A stretch of 64,000 bases of DNA from Adineta ricciae (GCA_905250025.1 CAJNOJ010000023.1:186001-250000), one strand, 5' to 3'; shown: positions 48,830 to 61,100, counted from the first letter of the stretch. A program made the numbers and translations. Notes: generated by a model not told the origin, from the sequence alone.

Positions 48830-51756
48830 TCAATCATCCTCGTCATCGGATGATGGACTCGAGTCTTCGGATATTTGGTGTGGAGGATTGATCTTTCGTA
48901 AATATGTCGTAATATCATCGCGATGGAGTGATTGAGCTAATTCAATTGGTGTCATAGCCAGGTTACTGTGATTTAGCAGCTGACCTAACTTGCCATCTTC
49001 GATCAAATACTCAACCATATCTAAATCACCATAGCGAACAGCAAGATGTAGAAGATTGTCACCGATGTGATTTTGAACTTCATGGATGCTTGTGTTGGAA
49101 TATTGAAGGATTTTTTTCGTTACTAAGAGATTATTTTTTGCGACACTCAATTGCAATGGAGTTCGAGATTCATGATTTCGATGATCGAATGTTTCCTGAA
49201 TAGGAAAGGATTTTTCCAAAAGATAATCAATCATTGAATCAAGTATCTCAACAGATGTTGTATAACATGCCATGATATGAAAAATATTGTTCTGCATATT
49301 GTCTGTTTCTTTCATTAACGCTTGTGCTCCTGTTTTGTGCAATAAACTTTTAACTATTTCAATACGATTGAGTCGAAGAGCATGTAAAAGTGTATTTTCG
49401 CCCAACGACTCATTTTTTAGTTGAAGAATTTCGATGGAAGCTGCAGGAATAAATTTGGATAGAACATCACAATGGTTTCTGCTGATCGCATCGTGCATAG
49501 TTTGAGGATGCTTTCGAATAAACGAACGACCAATACGAAGTAATGAAGTATAATCGTTTTCCAAAAATAAGCTCTCGAAACTAGTGAACAACGCTTTAAT
49601 TATTTCATCAGAGGAATCTTTGTTTTTTCCACCAGTTTGCTTGGACGACGATGGCTCCGGTATCTATCAGAAGTAGGTAGTCCTCAGTGTGTTAAAACAG
49701 AATGTAACTTACGGGTTTAGCGGATGCTTCTGGCAACTTCTGGGAATCGTTAGCAGTAGACACCACAATATCATACTCATACGCTCCATGGTCAAATACC
49801 TGAGAAGCCATACGTTTACTTGGTACGTTTGGTATTTCATTGCTTTGGCTATTCATAGTATGTAGGTGACAATTCGAACATTGAGTGGCTAAAATAATAA
49901 TTGAAATCGTGAGTATTCAGTGCGGTGAAAAATGTCATTTAGTTACATGTTGGTAGGTAAAAATATGTTAGTGTGTCTACATCACGACTACTCTGCCGAA
50001 GTATAACATTCACCTGAACAGCTTGATCAAATTCGTAAGGAAATTTCGGTGTTTTAAAAGAAACAATTCGATCCGTGATAGTTAAGTTGTCAATTTCATG
50101 CGACCAATGTTGATTCAGAGAATTAAATTCGAAGACTACTTTTAATTCTAGATAAAATACCGAAAAGTGATTATAGAAAATCCAAATCGAGCCTGTTCCA
50201 CTTACGGCCATATTTTCTCACTTCAAGTTTCTTACTCGTCAGAATAATTATCATGTCTTCGCTATTCGTGTTGACAGTGTATCGCGGTGCATACTTATAC
50301 ACACGACAGGATGGTTCAGGAGAAGTCGTGCTCTGTTCATCCACTGATTGACTATCATTTTCAGGTTCTCCTGATCCCGAGTCGCCTTCTATCATAGGTT
50401 CCGAAAATGCAGTGGTTTGCGGATATGGAGTCATATAAATATCATCAGAATTAACTGTCTTTTGAACGATTGTAAACGCTAATTGACTCTGACCAAGGCT
50501 ATATTCTTTCTTCAATTGTTTTGCAGTAGTGGATGCATTCGCGCCGGTATCATTTTGCAAATTTGAACCTAAGTTTCAGCAGGAAACAAATCTTACTCTA
50601 TTTTGTTTCATTAAATTATCATATTCGCTCACCAACGCCATCGAATACTTGTAGACATCCATAGTTTTTCAATTCGCCTTCTCGTTCTTTCACGATTCGA
50701 ATTGTCGGAAAACTAAAACATCGATGGAGCTAACAACGAAAAGAACTATTGTATCTCCTATACCTTTTAGTGCCAGTCCTATAATCTTCTTCTTGGAGAG
50801 GAAAATAAATTGAATTAGTCTCCTCGTTATACAGTTGATTATTTGTTGTATTTTCAACTCTATAAGGATGAATATAACGCAGGCACGTTCTATCGTTGAC
50901 CACTGTAACGAGACACACACGAACATAATACCCTCCATTGGGATCAAGATATTGTTGTGGAATCTAATGAAAGAATGTTGAGATTCAGTTCACTAATGCA
51001 TTAAATGAAACATACACGAATGGCTGGTCCCGTGTAACTGGAGTTTTTCGTGCGATTTTTTAATACACCCTGCCGTTGATCGTTTTTGCTATAGTCACTT
51101 CTGTAGCGTAATTTTGTTCCATAATATGGCTGAGCAATAATTTCTATTTGATCAGGGAATGTCTGCATATCCGATGGCAAAGCAACAGCTTGATACACAG
51201 CTAAATGGAAAGGAAGTTTTATTACGATGAATTTATCCATCGTACATACGATTTGTCACTTCCTGTTGCTGTATATTCGAGTTGTTATCTGGAGAAAAGC
51301 CTGATGGAGTCTGTGCAGAGGTTGGATTATTCAATTCAGACATTATCGAATTAATATCGATATCTGGCAGGAATTCTAAAAAAAGCCGATGCGAGAAATT
51401 TCATTGTTGCAGATTTCTAACCGTTGTTCACATTTAAATTGAGATCTCCTGTAAAATATTAATGGATTTCATAAAACCTTTTATTTTAATTCGCTTGATA
51501 CGGATCTCACCTGTTAGATTGTCAATATCGAGCAATAGAGTTGGAGAATTGAGAAGAGTGTCATAGACTATAATGAGAAAAGAAAAGCAAATACAACATG
51601 TATTTATACATCACCCTGGTCATTACGTGTATCATCATTGCTTTGGTTGTTCAACTGTGACATGAGAAGAATTAACTCAATGTAATCTGCAAGAGAAAAA
51701 GTCTCTGAATAATTCTGCACACAGCTCTTTCGAGAATTTCGGCAAAGATTTATCAT
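48830..51756 (-). CDS. NF-kB p100/p105-like gene 9: RHD-N, IPT, long ankyrin domain
   Basis: About fourteen exons, near 800 residues. The frame is open back to ATG 51756; Met at 51663 (MSQLNN) is an alternative start. Acidic small exons (LLLDIDNLTGDL, EFLPDIDINSI) precede the Rel loop YGTKLRYRSDYSK (51100 region). Then YYVRVCLVTVV, IHPYRV, NSIYFPLQEEDY and FPTIRIVKEREGEL follow. GQSQLAFTIVQ, a long Asp/Ser linker and NSEDMIIILTSKK lead to the IPT (LKVVFEFNSLNQHWSHEID, 50150-49940). Next are TQCSNCHLH (CxxC), PSKRMAS, and a C-terminal exon (49600-48830) with about five ankyrin repeats (ENTLLHALRLNRIEIVKSLL; RTPLQLSVAKNN; GDNLLHLAVRYGDLDMVEYL). It ends in an acidic, phosphorylatable tail (SEDSSPSSDDEDD), as in IkB proteins. 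Confidence 0.86.
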
Positions 51757-51934
51757 ATATGTACATTGCTTCTTTGCTCAAAACCGGGAAAAAATTCGAT
51801 GAAAAATGTCATAGTGAGTCACTGAAAAAACATGTTTCTCTATAGGTTTGAAAATATCGAATCATTTTATTTGCAAGAAAATGAAGATAGTACAAAACAC
51901 TACTTAGTAACTATTACACAAAGATACAATTATA

Positions 51935-54900
51935 TTACGAACAGGCTGGTTGTTCGTTTACTTCGTTAGATTTAATTGATTCATTTAATAAAATTGCGCA
52001 CCGAATGTTGCCTTGCGATTGCGCAATTTCCGCTGCACTTTGATTCATTTTATTCCTTGCATTTAAAAGCCGCGTTTTAACGTCACTGGGTAAAATTTCC
52101 AAGAGATTTTTAATTGTTTCAGCACCCGCATCATCCTTCACACTTCCAACTTTGTGCAACAAGTTATTACCGCCATTGTCCACTCTTTCAATCACATCTT
52201 TTCGCATCTTCACCAACATCTCAATCACTTTCCATGCATTACATCGACCTCCGACTAACAGCACGTTTTCCCCACTTTCGTTTCTTCTCTCCAGTATGTC
52301 GTTTTCTTCGCGCATACTAGCCACTTGTTCAATGATCGTCAGCGCCAACGAAATGTGTCCTCGTTCGATAGCAACATGCAGTGGTGGTGGACTATCTACA
52401 CATTTCGACAACAACACGCGAGTTCGACGAAACAGTCGAGAAGGATCGTTGGTTTGAACAAATTGGACTAGTGCTTCTTGTAGTTGATCGAGATATTTAT
52501 CGAGTTTAGCAGCATGATCTAGACATAGAACGTCGAAAAGAAATAGACACGATGCTCGATCAACGACATACCATCTCGTGCCGCTGCTGTAGTTACTTTA
52601 ATCGTTGTTGTTTTTGTAGCTGTTGTTGTTGCTGTAGCCGCTGTAGCTGTTGTAGCTGTTGCTGTAGCTGTTGTTGTTGCTGTAGCTGCTGTAGCTGCTG
52701 TAGCTGTTGTTGTTGCTGTAGCCGCTGTAGCTGCTGTTGTTGTTACTGTAGCCGCTGTAGCTGCTGTAGCTGTTGTTGTTGCTGTAGCCGCTGTAGCTGC
52801 TGTAGCTATTGTTGTTGCTGTAGCACTTGGTATTGATTCCGACGATGATGATGCTTCGCTGTCCTTCTATTCATACACACAAAACATACAATCAAACGGT
52901 GTCAATCATTTCCATGCAACACCCTACCTGTTCAAGTCCCATCCTTGCTATTCCCGATGTCAGAGCATTCACGAACTTAACATCGTCCACATCTTCTCGT
53001 CCACGCTGTCGTTTGTTACTTGCCGTGTTTCCTTGATTGACGAATGTAGTTTGACTACAAGCTGGACACAGGCTCAACATCATGCTGATGGCTAAAGACA
53101 CACGAAGAAGAACAATGGAGAACACAAGGTGAGCATGAGAGAGTGTCGTTTGCTGAGAGACATACGTGGTACATAGGTGAAATTGACCAAGGCTATGACT
53201 ACATTGTTTTCTCTGATAGTCATTGGAAAATTACGAGGCTGGTCAGTGAATGGCAATGGACATTGTGGTGCCATGAATGAAAAGACTCTTTTGTCAATGT
53301 GTGTGATATTGTTAAGTACCACTAATGGATGTGGTGTGAAATCAAAGGTAATGGTATAGTCTAAAATGGGCAAATGTTTTCGGTGAGAAGGAGAAAAGTG
53401 AAGTTTGGCGAGTACTTTTCTGTCTGTTGGGTTGTTGTGGTAAGATGATAACGATTTCTTCGTTTCCTCTCCAATCAACTTTTTGTGGTATACATTTAAT
53501 TTGTGTCAGCAATGTTTGCTGAATATAGTTGGTTGTTGTTTCTGGAAAAGATCAAAAGTAGTTGGTACAATCTTTTAAATGTATACGAACGTCGATCTCC
53601 CGTTTCGACATCAGTCATAGTATCTGATAGGACCGCTGTTTGCATGATCGGATGTGGTAGAGAATGTTGATTGAATCGTTCGGCAATGACAAACATAAGC
53701 TGACAGTCCCACAGTTGGTATGCAGTAATAGTTTGTTTTGGTTTTTGGGAGTATATGACTTGTTGATTATCTAGCTGATCTAAATTATATAGATATGTGC
53801 CAACACAGACGAGTTAAAGCGTGGACAGAAGATCAGAAAATCTCATGCCATCGGGTGGGAAATCCCTTCTGGGTGATCCCCGTGAAAGCAAATGGGATAT
53901 TGTGAGTCAACTCTTTTGTATCCCATTGTTCGTTATACGTGTCTATTTGTAGAGCAGCAAGAGAAAAGGCCGATGATTGTATTTCATTTGGATAGTTTTA
54001 CATTTTAGAAGTCAGATGGCTAAAAAGTATGACAACAAAAAAAAAGCTTGGCTCATATTTGACACATGGTGCGCAGTGAAATGTGAAAGATAAAGTAATC
54101 GAGTCTACTGTTATATAAGACATTTGACGATTTTCATCTAATCAAATCTGTTTAGTCTTCTATACGGACTCAATCTACTCTTTTCTTACCTGTTCCATAG
54201 ATCCGTAACATTCCATACTCTTTTAAATCACTTTGAATCATTTTCGTTCGGCTGATTAAAAATCTAGATAAACAAGTGCATCGTACAACAAGCTACCATG
54301 AATTGCTAGTCACATACCGTTTTTGGCAACTAGCAAATTCTTCTGGATGAATACGAAAATACAGCGAATTATTCTTTTCTTCGTAATCTTTAATGAGACC
54401 AATTTCATCCGCATCAATTCGGTATGGATGTACACAATGATACTGTCTAGTATCCGTTTTGACTGTCACTGGTGTAACTTGAATATACAACTCACGTGTC
54501 GGATCACACCATTTCCGTGAAAACTATTCAGACGAACATTTCATGTGTGAAGAGGGCTCAATGAGAGGCCGGGTGTCGCATACCTGAACAGTTGGATATT
54601 CGAAACCGTTTTTATTTCCAGTTCGAATGAAACGATGAGCTCGATTTCTGTTTGAATCTGTTTCGCAATGATACCGCTCACGGTAACGTGATTTGGGCTG
54701 TGCGATTATTCGAAGTTTGTCGTCATCAGCTCCATCTAGCTGATTGGATGGTGTATTGTTGTCAGAAAGAGGCATTTCTTGAGAATTATACGAAGGTACG
54801 GTATCTAAACTATCTGGTTGAGGATAAGTATCTCCAAGATAATTTTGCAGAAAGTCCTCATCATTCAAAAGAAACTGAGACTCCAAAAATGGTGCAATGT

Positions 54901-55236
54901 CTGTTGGTGATGGATCTTGTAATGGAGAATTTGAATTACTACCATTACTTGTACGAATACCAGGAGGAGTTGGTGTTGAACCTAGACAAGAAAATATTCT
55001 TACGGAAAATCCGACATGTGATATACTTGTGCATACTCGGTGAGGCTAAACAGAGAAATTAAATCATGAAAAATAATTAACTAAGTTTGTGAGTTGTAAC
55101 TTACTCAGAAGCTGATTGATTGCTTCTGTTGACGGTGAAGGAAGTACATCATTGAAGTCTAAAGGCGAGAAAATAACGAATAGCTTAAGAAGGATGTTAG
55201 GAAGTGAAATTTACTGTAGTCGCCGAAGCTAAACAT
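51935..55236 (-). CDS. NF-kB p100/p105-like gene 10: RHD-N, IPT, Ala/Thr repeat, ankyrin (canonical loop)
   Basis: About eleven exons, near 770 residues, start MFSFGDY at 55236. An acidic N-terminus (FLLNDEDFLQNYLGD) leads to the Rel loop SRYRERYHCETD (54650 region), canonical in Arg, Tyr, Cys and Glu. FEYPTVQ, LYIQVTPVTVKTD, HPYRID, NSLYFRIHPEEF and FLISRTKMIQSDL follow. From VDWRGNEEIVIIL through the IPT, LCPACSQTT, SNKRQRGRED and the ankyrin repeats it is nearly identical to gene 8. It differs by a long Ala/Thr-rich run from tandem GCT-ACA-GCA-ACA units (52602-52824). The final 60 residues (LPSDVKTRLLNARN onward) diverge again. The junction near 53590 needs the weak donor GTTCGT. The intron at about 53786-54190 is longer than its neighbours. 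Confidence 0.86.
52101..53500. repeat. Near-identical block shared with 45374-46622 (copy in gene 10)
   Basis: Covers the last part of the Rel region, IPT, CxxC/basic segment and most ankyrin repeats with their introns. It is about 150 bp longer than the partner because of the expanded repeat at 52602-52824. Confidence 0.85.
52602..52824. repeat. Coding minisatellite, GCTACA/GCAACAACA units
   Basis: Read on the minus strand it encodes about 75 Ala and Thr residues in gene 10. On the plus strand the same DNA gives a Cys/Ser-rich frame, which is a shadow. Gene 8 has only a few units at the same place. Confidence 0.85.
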
Positions 55237-56837
55237 TGATGTGAGGAATTTACAGTCCTTTGTAAAGTGAAATACTATAATACAGAATATTTTATTAATG
55301 ATTTTAAGTAAATTCAAGCTTTGACAAGATAAACACGGTCAGTAGATAGTTATAATGTGATAAAAGTACTGTATGATGTCGATAGAAGGAAAGCAAAAGA
55401 GAAAAACAGCGTCTAGATGGTGAAAATAGTCGAAAGAACGAAGAAAAACAGAACGAACAGACAAAATGCTATTTTGGTCGACATAAATACATCATGGATC
55501 ATGTATGAAGATAGAAAAACATGGTCCTGTTAGGAACAGGTATTCTCTATAACTTTATAAAGACGATGAATCTACGATAAAAACGCAAATGCCTATGTAT
55601 GTTGGTCATCGTGTGGTATTTTGGTTGAAATGTTTCGAATGAAAAGAACATGCTTACCTGTTTTATACAGTCGATTTGTCAACAATTATTAGTCACACTA
55701 TATTTTGACAGAAAAGATCCCAAGTATTAGTCACTATGCAGATTTCAATTTATTTACATTCGTTCGTCTCGATTTTCGACGTCTATGATTCATTCTGCCC
55801 AAACTTATATCAACACATGTCTATACTACTCATTGAAAAGTAAATGTAATAGGACACTAGTTCCGTTACTGTATTATACTGACTCACATCAGCCTGGCAT
55901 ATGTTTATATATGGGAGACATGGTATAGTCGTGGGTAATTCCCTTATCCTTGTCCCCGAGAGTCAAAGATTGCCTCTAGAACATGACTGATAGGATTATT
56001 TTATGAAAACTCAAGATGAGCTGTTAATCACGATATCAAGAAATCATTTTCACGTGAAATATCTTTCAGACATTTTTCATAAATAACATAGTGACATCTC
56101 GAATAAAATGATTGGTACCAACGAAAAGAATAGTTTATTAGCGTTCACTCCATTCTTATAGCCGTGACATGCCGTATCATATAGTGCATCTCACCTGTTT
56201 TTTTCGAGAAATTCATTTTCAAGTGTAACTATTCAGAAAATGAACCTAAGTCATATTCAACAGGAGAATATGCGTCTATGAATGTTCTCTTTCAACTGCA
56301 TACTTGACATTAGTCTGAGTGGGAAAAATAATATATTTTTATTCCCACCTGTAATACTGATAACAGGTTTTTTTTTATAGAAACATAATGTATCGAGAGA
56401 AAAACGACGTAAAACTCAATTGTACCCTGTATTTCCTGTGTACTAAGTAGAGTATCAAGTACGAATCGAGAAGAATTCTGCGTACACGTTCGTTTACTTA
56501 CCTTTTCGGATTGATTTATCGATCGCACTTAGCGAAGAAAAGTAACAATTGTAATATGTAGTTTGATGGAACTTGACGATGTTTTTGGTTACATAAATCT
56601 ACCTGAAGAACAAAATAAACGGATGCTTTGAGATATAAACGAGACAAGAGCAAACATATAAATCAGTGTAACTTTACTCAAAAATAAACATACCAATGCG
56701 TTTTGAGTAAACAGTTATAATCAAAAACAAATAGGAAAATCAAGATGATCAAGTGCAATGAAAAATGGAAAAGTCTTAGGAAACACACACACACATCTGT
56801 TCGACTAGTCACATCACAGAATGTTAATAATACGGCT
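55237..56837. other. Intergenic, 1.6 kb
   Basis: Right border of the Rel array: promoter of gene 10 and 3' UTR of PEX19. A short ACACACAC run is near 56785. No gene recognised. Confidence 0.45.
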
Positions 56838-57707
56838 TTACATCAGACAACAGTCGGCATCGCTCGGTCCGGTTTTATTGGCATCTGGTAAACTTTCATC
56901 GAAGAGATTTTGTTCACCACCAAAACCTGGTAAACCTGGAAAAAACGCAAGTTCTTTCGGTGGATCGCCAAACGTTTGCAACTGTTGAAATTTTTGTAAA
57001 ACACGTTGAATCTGTTGACCTCCGCTAGATGTACCCTCGTATTCACGACATATTTCTTTAACACATTGATGTTGTTTGGTATATCGCTGAAATTCTTCAT
57101 CAGTTAGACTTTCTTTATTCTTAATCAACCATTCTTCGTAAGATTCATCAACAGCTTGACATGCAGGTAACATGACATCTTTTGATAAAATACTTGACAT
57201 AAACAAGTTTAATTGTTCGACATGTGGTTCATTAGTTGCCGATGCCGAAGCTGAATTTGTTGTGTTCGACGCGGCTGTTGGATCTGGTTGATCAGCGAGT
57301 TTTTCCAGCGCTTTTTCAATATCTTCATCTTTAATTTGTTGTAATAGATCAGCATGTTTACCCAATTGAGAAAATAAGTTGAATATACCGGCACTATCAG
57401 CGTCAGTTTCATTCGTCGCTTCTCCTAGGCCAAATGGAAAATTCGAGAGAAAATTCGGCAAGGACTCGAGTTCATTGAGGAATTTTTCATCATTGAAACA
57501 CATCGCTTCGAATGTCGTTTGTAAGGGATCTGATGGGGGTGGGGCAGTTTCAGATGAGCTTACAACGGACTCTTTCTTTACTGCTGACGGTGATGTTGAA
57601 GTTGCTGATGTCTCTTTAAAATCTGTTAAAGCATCATCTAACAGATTGTCAAGTGCTTTCGGGTCATCATTCGATGCTGTTGATGTTGGTAACGGTAAAT
57701 CCGACAT
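56838..57707 (-). CDS. PEX19: Peroxisomal membrane protein import receptor PEX19
   Basis: 289 residues. The start at 57707 (MSDLPLPTSTAS) is chosen over an upstream frame that reads through a TAA/ATT repeat. The acidic, disordered N-terminal half contains the PEX3-binding type helix (KALDNLLDDALTDF). The middle FEAMCFNDEKFLNELE and the helical C-terminal domain (FMSSILSKDVMLPACQAVDESYEEWL, written here as two joined pieces FMSSILSKDVM and LPACQAVDESYEEWL) bind membrane-targeting signals of peroxisomal membrane proteins. The protein ends in CCLM, a CaaX farnesylation box, as in animal PEX19. It acts in the cytosol, ferrying clients to PEX3 at the peroxisome. Length fits the family (about 300). 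Confidence 0.94.
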   Translation of the reverse strand: MSDLPLPTSTASNDDPKALDNLLDDALTDFKETSATSTSPSAVKKESVVSSSETAPPPSDPLQTTFEAMCFNDEKFLNELESLPNFLSNFPFGLGEATNETDADSAGIFNLFSQLGKHADLLQQIKDEDIEKALEKLADQPDPTAASNTTNSASASATNEPHVEQLNLFMSSILSKDVMLPACQAVDESYEEWLIKNKESLTDEEFQRYTKQHQCVKEICREYEGTSSGGQQIQRVLQKFQQLQTFGDPPKELAFFPGLPGFGGEQNLFDESLPDANKTGPSDADCCLM

Positions 57708-58160
57708 ATCTACAAAATCATACGTGTTTCTATCATTTTGCTTGTCAATTATTATTATCATTATTATTATTATTATCATAAACAAAGAAAAACATTATTG
57801 ACTGTTGTCTTTTGTCGATCAGGAGGAAAAAACAAGGCTGTCATTTGATTTCTTTTGTACAGTAGAAAAAGAAAAAGAAAACGAAGAGATTCGTTAAACA
57901 CAGATGAGTGGTGCTGGGGAATAAAAGCATAAATCATCGTTTTGTGTTGTTTCGTGTGAAAGACAGACAAACAAAACACAAAAAACTGTCTGATTATTTC
58001 CAAATGAAGCACATTTAATTAAATAAAACATGTACAGAAAAGAGAAAACAATATTTTGAGAAGACACCGGCGCAGGAGTGGGCAAATTAAAAAAAACGAA
58101 GCGAAAGAGATAAATTGATACGTAGGCGAATGCCATTCAATGAGAATAATGAAAAATAAA
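57708..58160. other. Gap between PEX19 and FHOD with an ATT repeat
   Basis: A trinucleotide ATT/ATC repeat occupies 57748-57778, just upstream of PEX19. The rest is PEX19 5' region and FHOD 3' UTR. Confidence 0.55.
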
Positions 58161-61100
58161 TTAGTTTTGTCCAGCACCAAGTACTTCAGCACGTTCTTCT
58201 TCATTTAAACCAAGATGTAGTGTCCGGCGTACTATAATCAACAAAGGAAACTCAATGATCTGATTCTACAAATATCGAAGAAGAATAACAGAACATACGC
58301 GAACGTCGTTGAGCACCATATCGTGCGGTTTTACGCTGTTTAAGAGCATCTCTCGATGCGGTTAGCGTTGCATTTTTAACAAGATCATCAAGCAGTTCAT
58401 CACTTGTATCAAATGCATCAGTTTCATTCGGGTTAGCCGATTGTTTTACACTTAATGTCGATGGAGATTGTACAGCAGGTTTTTTCAATGGATTACCTAA
58501 ATAGACAAAAGTATTGACCGTATACACACATGAAAATAGTTCTGTGCATTGTTAGTAACAATTTAGGAATTGACCTTGTATATAGATTACACTATCTTTA
58601 CACATGGAAGCATACATCTTATTTATGTTTCCGACCTTGACTTTGTTTGTATAAACTTCAAGCTTCATTGTCTGATAAACACAATCTCAAGAGCAAGCGT
58701 AAATGTTAGTTTCAATCCTGGTCGGATGTAAATTTCTAGGTTTAGTCTAGGAAGATTAGATGCTCAACAACAATAATAAACATCAATTCGAGGTTATTTA
58801 TATTTCATTTGTCTTCTTAACATACGTACCAGTAGCTTTTTCTCGTAATCGATGGCCAGGCATCATTGTTTCTTGTCTCGACGCACTGTTGACTGCAGCT
58901 GCTAAGCCACCTGCTACACTCGGTTGATTTCCTTGTGGCTTCGTTCCCGTCGATGGTCGACGAGCTGATAGATCGTTGTTCATGCGATTATTGGTGGGAT
59001 TGGTCTTCTCGGCAGCACGTTGATAAATAAATTCAGCTTCGTCATCTGTTCGAGAATCATTAGGTATAGCATGTTTGAGTAAACCACTCTTCTCTGGAAT
59101 AATCTATTGAAAAAAGAAACAAGTCAAACATCGAATGATCCTCAGATGCGACCTACTTCTGTGATCAATTTGCCACTTGTTTTATTTCGTTCAGCTCGTG
59201 TTTGTTTCTTTTGTTTTTGCGTAGTTATACGATCACGTGTTGTGCGATATTCAAGTGCAAATTCACTGAGTATTTTACAAAATGGTGTTATTTTTGTATT
59301 TGGAATCAATCCGCGAGGATAACCGAGCCAAACGAGAAACTTTTGGAAACGATTTATGACACGACGATGGATAAGTTTCAGTAGACAGATGCGTTCGGCA
59401 CAATCAGTCAAGAATTCCGCCATTCTACATTGAAAAATAGCAGATTTAGATAACTTATCAATCGAATCTATTTCGAAAAATAAGCAAGAATTATTTTTTT
59501 CATTGTGAAGCAATATTCCACCGATCGAAGTGTGTCGTTATGATTGTCAAAGAGAAAAGCATGTGAATCAATGTATATACATACGTGACATATAATATTT
59601 TACCATGTACTTCTCTGAAAATGGGTTTTTCTTACTATTAATATATATTTTTATAAGAATTCGATGTTTCTATATGTCAATCGACTGTCGAAGTTCGATT
59701 CAAACTACTGATATTGCCTACGTACTTTGTTTTCACTTGTGGTGTTTCATGTTTACTGATTGCTCGTAGATGATCGAACGCAGCTCGACAATCGTTTTCG
59801 ACTTTAGTTAATTTTTGTTCAAGTTCATCAAAATCCACCTGAAAGCAATGATTTCGAAAATAAAAGGAAAGTTTCGCCATGACAAAATTTACTTTTGAAC
59901 ATCGCGTGATTTGTCCCATGTCAGAATAGAGATCACTTGTTTCTGGATATCTTTCACAAACGATATTGCAGACATGATAGAGTAACGAATGTTTGTGAGT
60001 GGTGTCTTTCACTTCGACAACTTTGGAAAGATAATCAAGTTGAAAACCAAACGACTGTAAAATTAATATAATGAGAAACGAAACTTCTTTGTGAGAATGA
60101 TTTACTTCGGTGCCATTGAGATAATTGCCAACAGCAAGAAGAACCTCCAATATACGTCGAAGTGTAACATTTTCCTTCAGACTTTTGATTCCAACTTTCA
60201 AATCCATCAATGGTTCAGCAATTTCCTGCAAAATATCGTATGGTGAATGCTGCAATCTCAATTCATTTCTGTTTATTCGAACGAACCAGTTCAACGTTAT
60301 CAAAATCGAGTTTAAACAGCCAGAGTTTAAGTCGAGCTTCGAGTTCAACGATAGATGCGAGTGTTAGTAGAAATTGTTCAGCATTGCCTAGTGGAATATC
60401 TGTATTAGCCATTTGAGCTTCGATGATTTGATTCTTCTCTTCTTCAGTTGGAAGCATTGTCAATATTTTCTGAGCGAAACAAGAAGATCGTTAATGAACA
60501 GAAATCATCGATATTGTTTTCGTGTAAACTTACTTCAATGCCCTCTTTGTTAATAACACTGCTGTCCATTTTTAGAATAGCAGCTTTGATTGTTCGTGGT
60601 GTGGGTAATACGGTTAAACCAATATTGATTGCATTTGAACGTTTTGTATCCAGCACGGTAATTTCTTTTTTCACATCGTTACCTTTCTACAGATTGGGAA
60701 AAACAAAAGAGGAAGTATAGACTAATGTGTCACAAATCTTGTGAACAGATGTATGTCCCGAAGAAGTACAAGAAGGGCGTACACATCAACACAAGGAAAA
60801 TAACAGATTTATAATTATAAACATATGTACTGTGTGAAAGCAGGACCCAGTGTTAGTTATTTATATCGATAGATAGATATACTAAGAAAGAAAGTAAGGC
60901 TATTCCTAAGAGATAATGGAGTTCTTTAGAGTATAGGGCACAATATGAATTATATATAGAACATCAAACAATATTTGCGAAGTATTAATATCACATGACG
61001 AACATCAAGAAGTAGTAAAGTTGTCAACAGAGATATATATGGATAAAGAGTTGGCACTTACTGTTTCCTGTTCCGAAGAAAGAAAAATAGAAATTAGTCA

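Noticed and set aside
52552-52836. Cysteine-rich plus-strand frame (CSCCSCCC pattern) resembling a metallothionein
   Set aside because: It is the reverse reading of the Ala/Thr minisatellite inside gene 10; no splice, start or family support.
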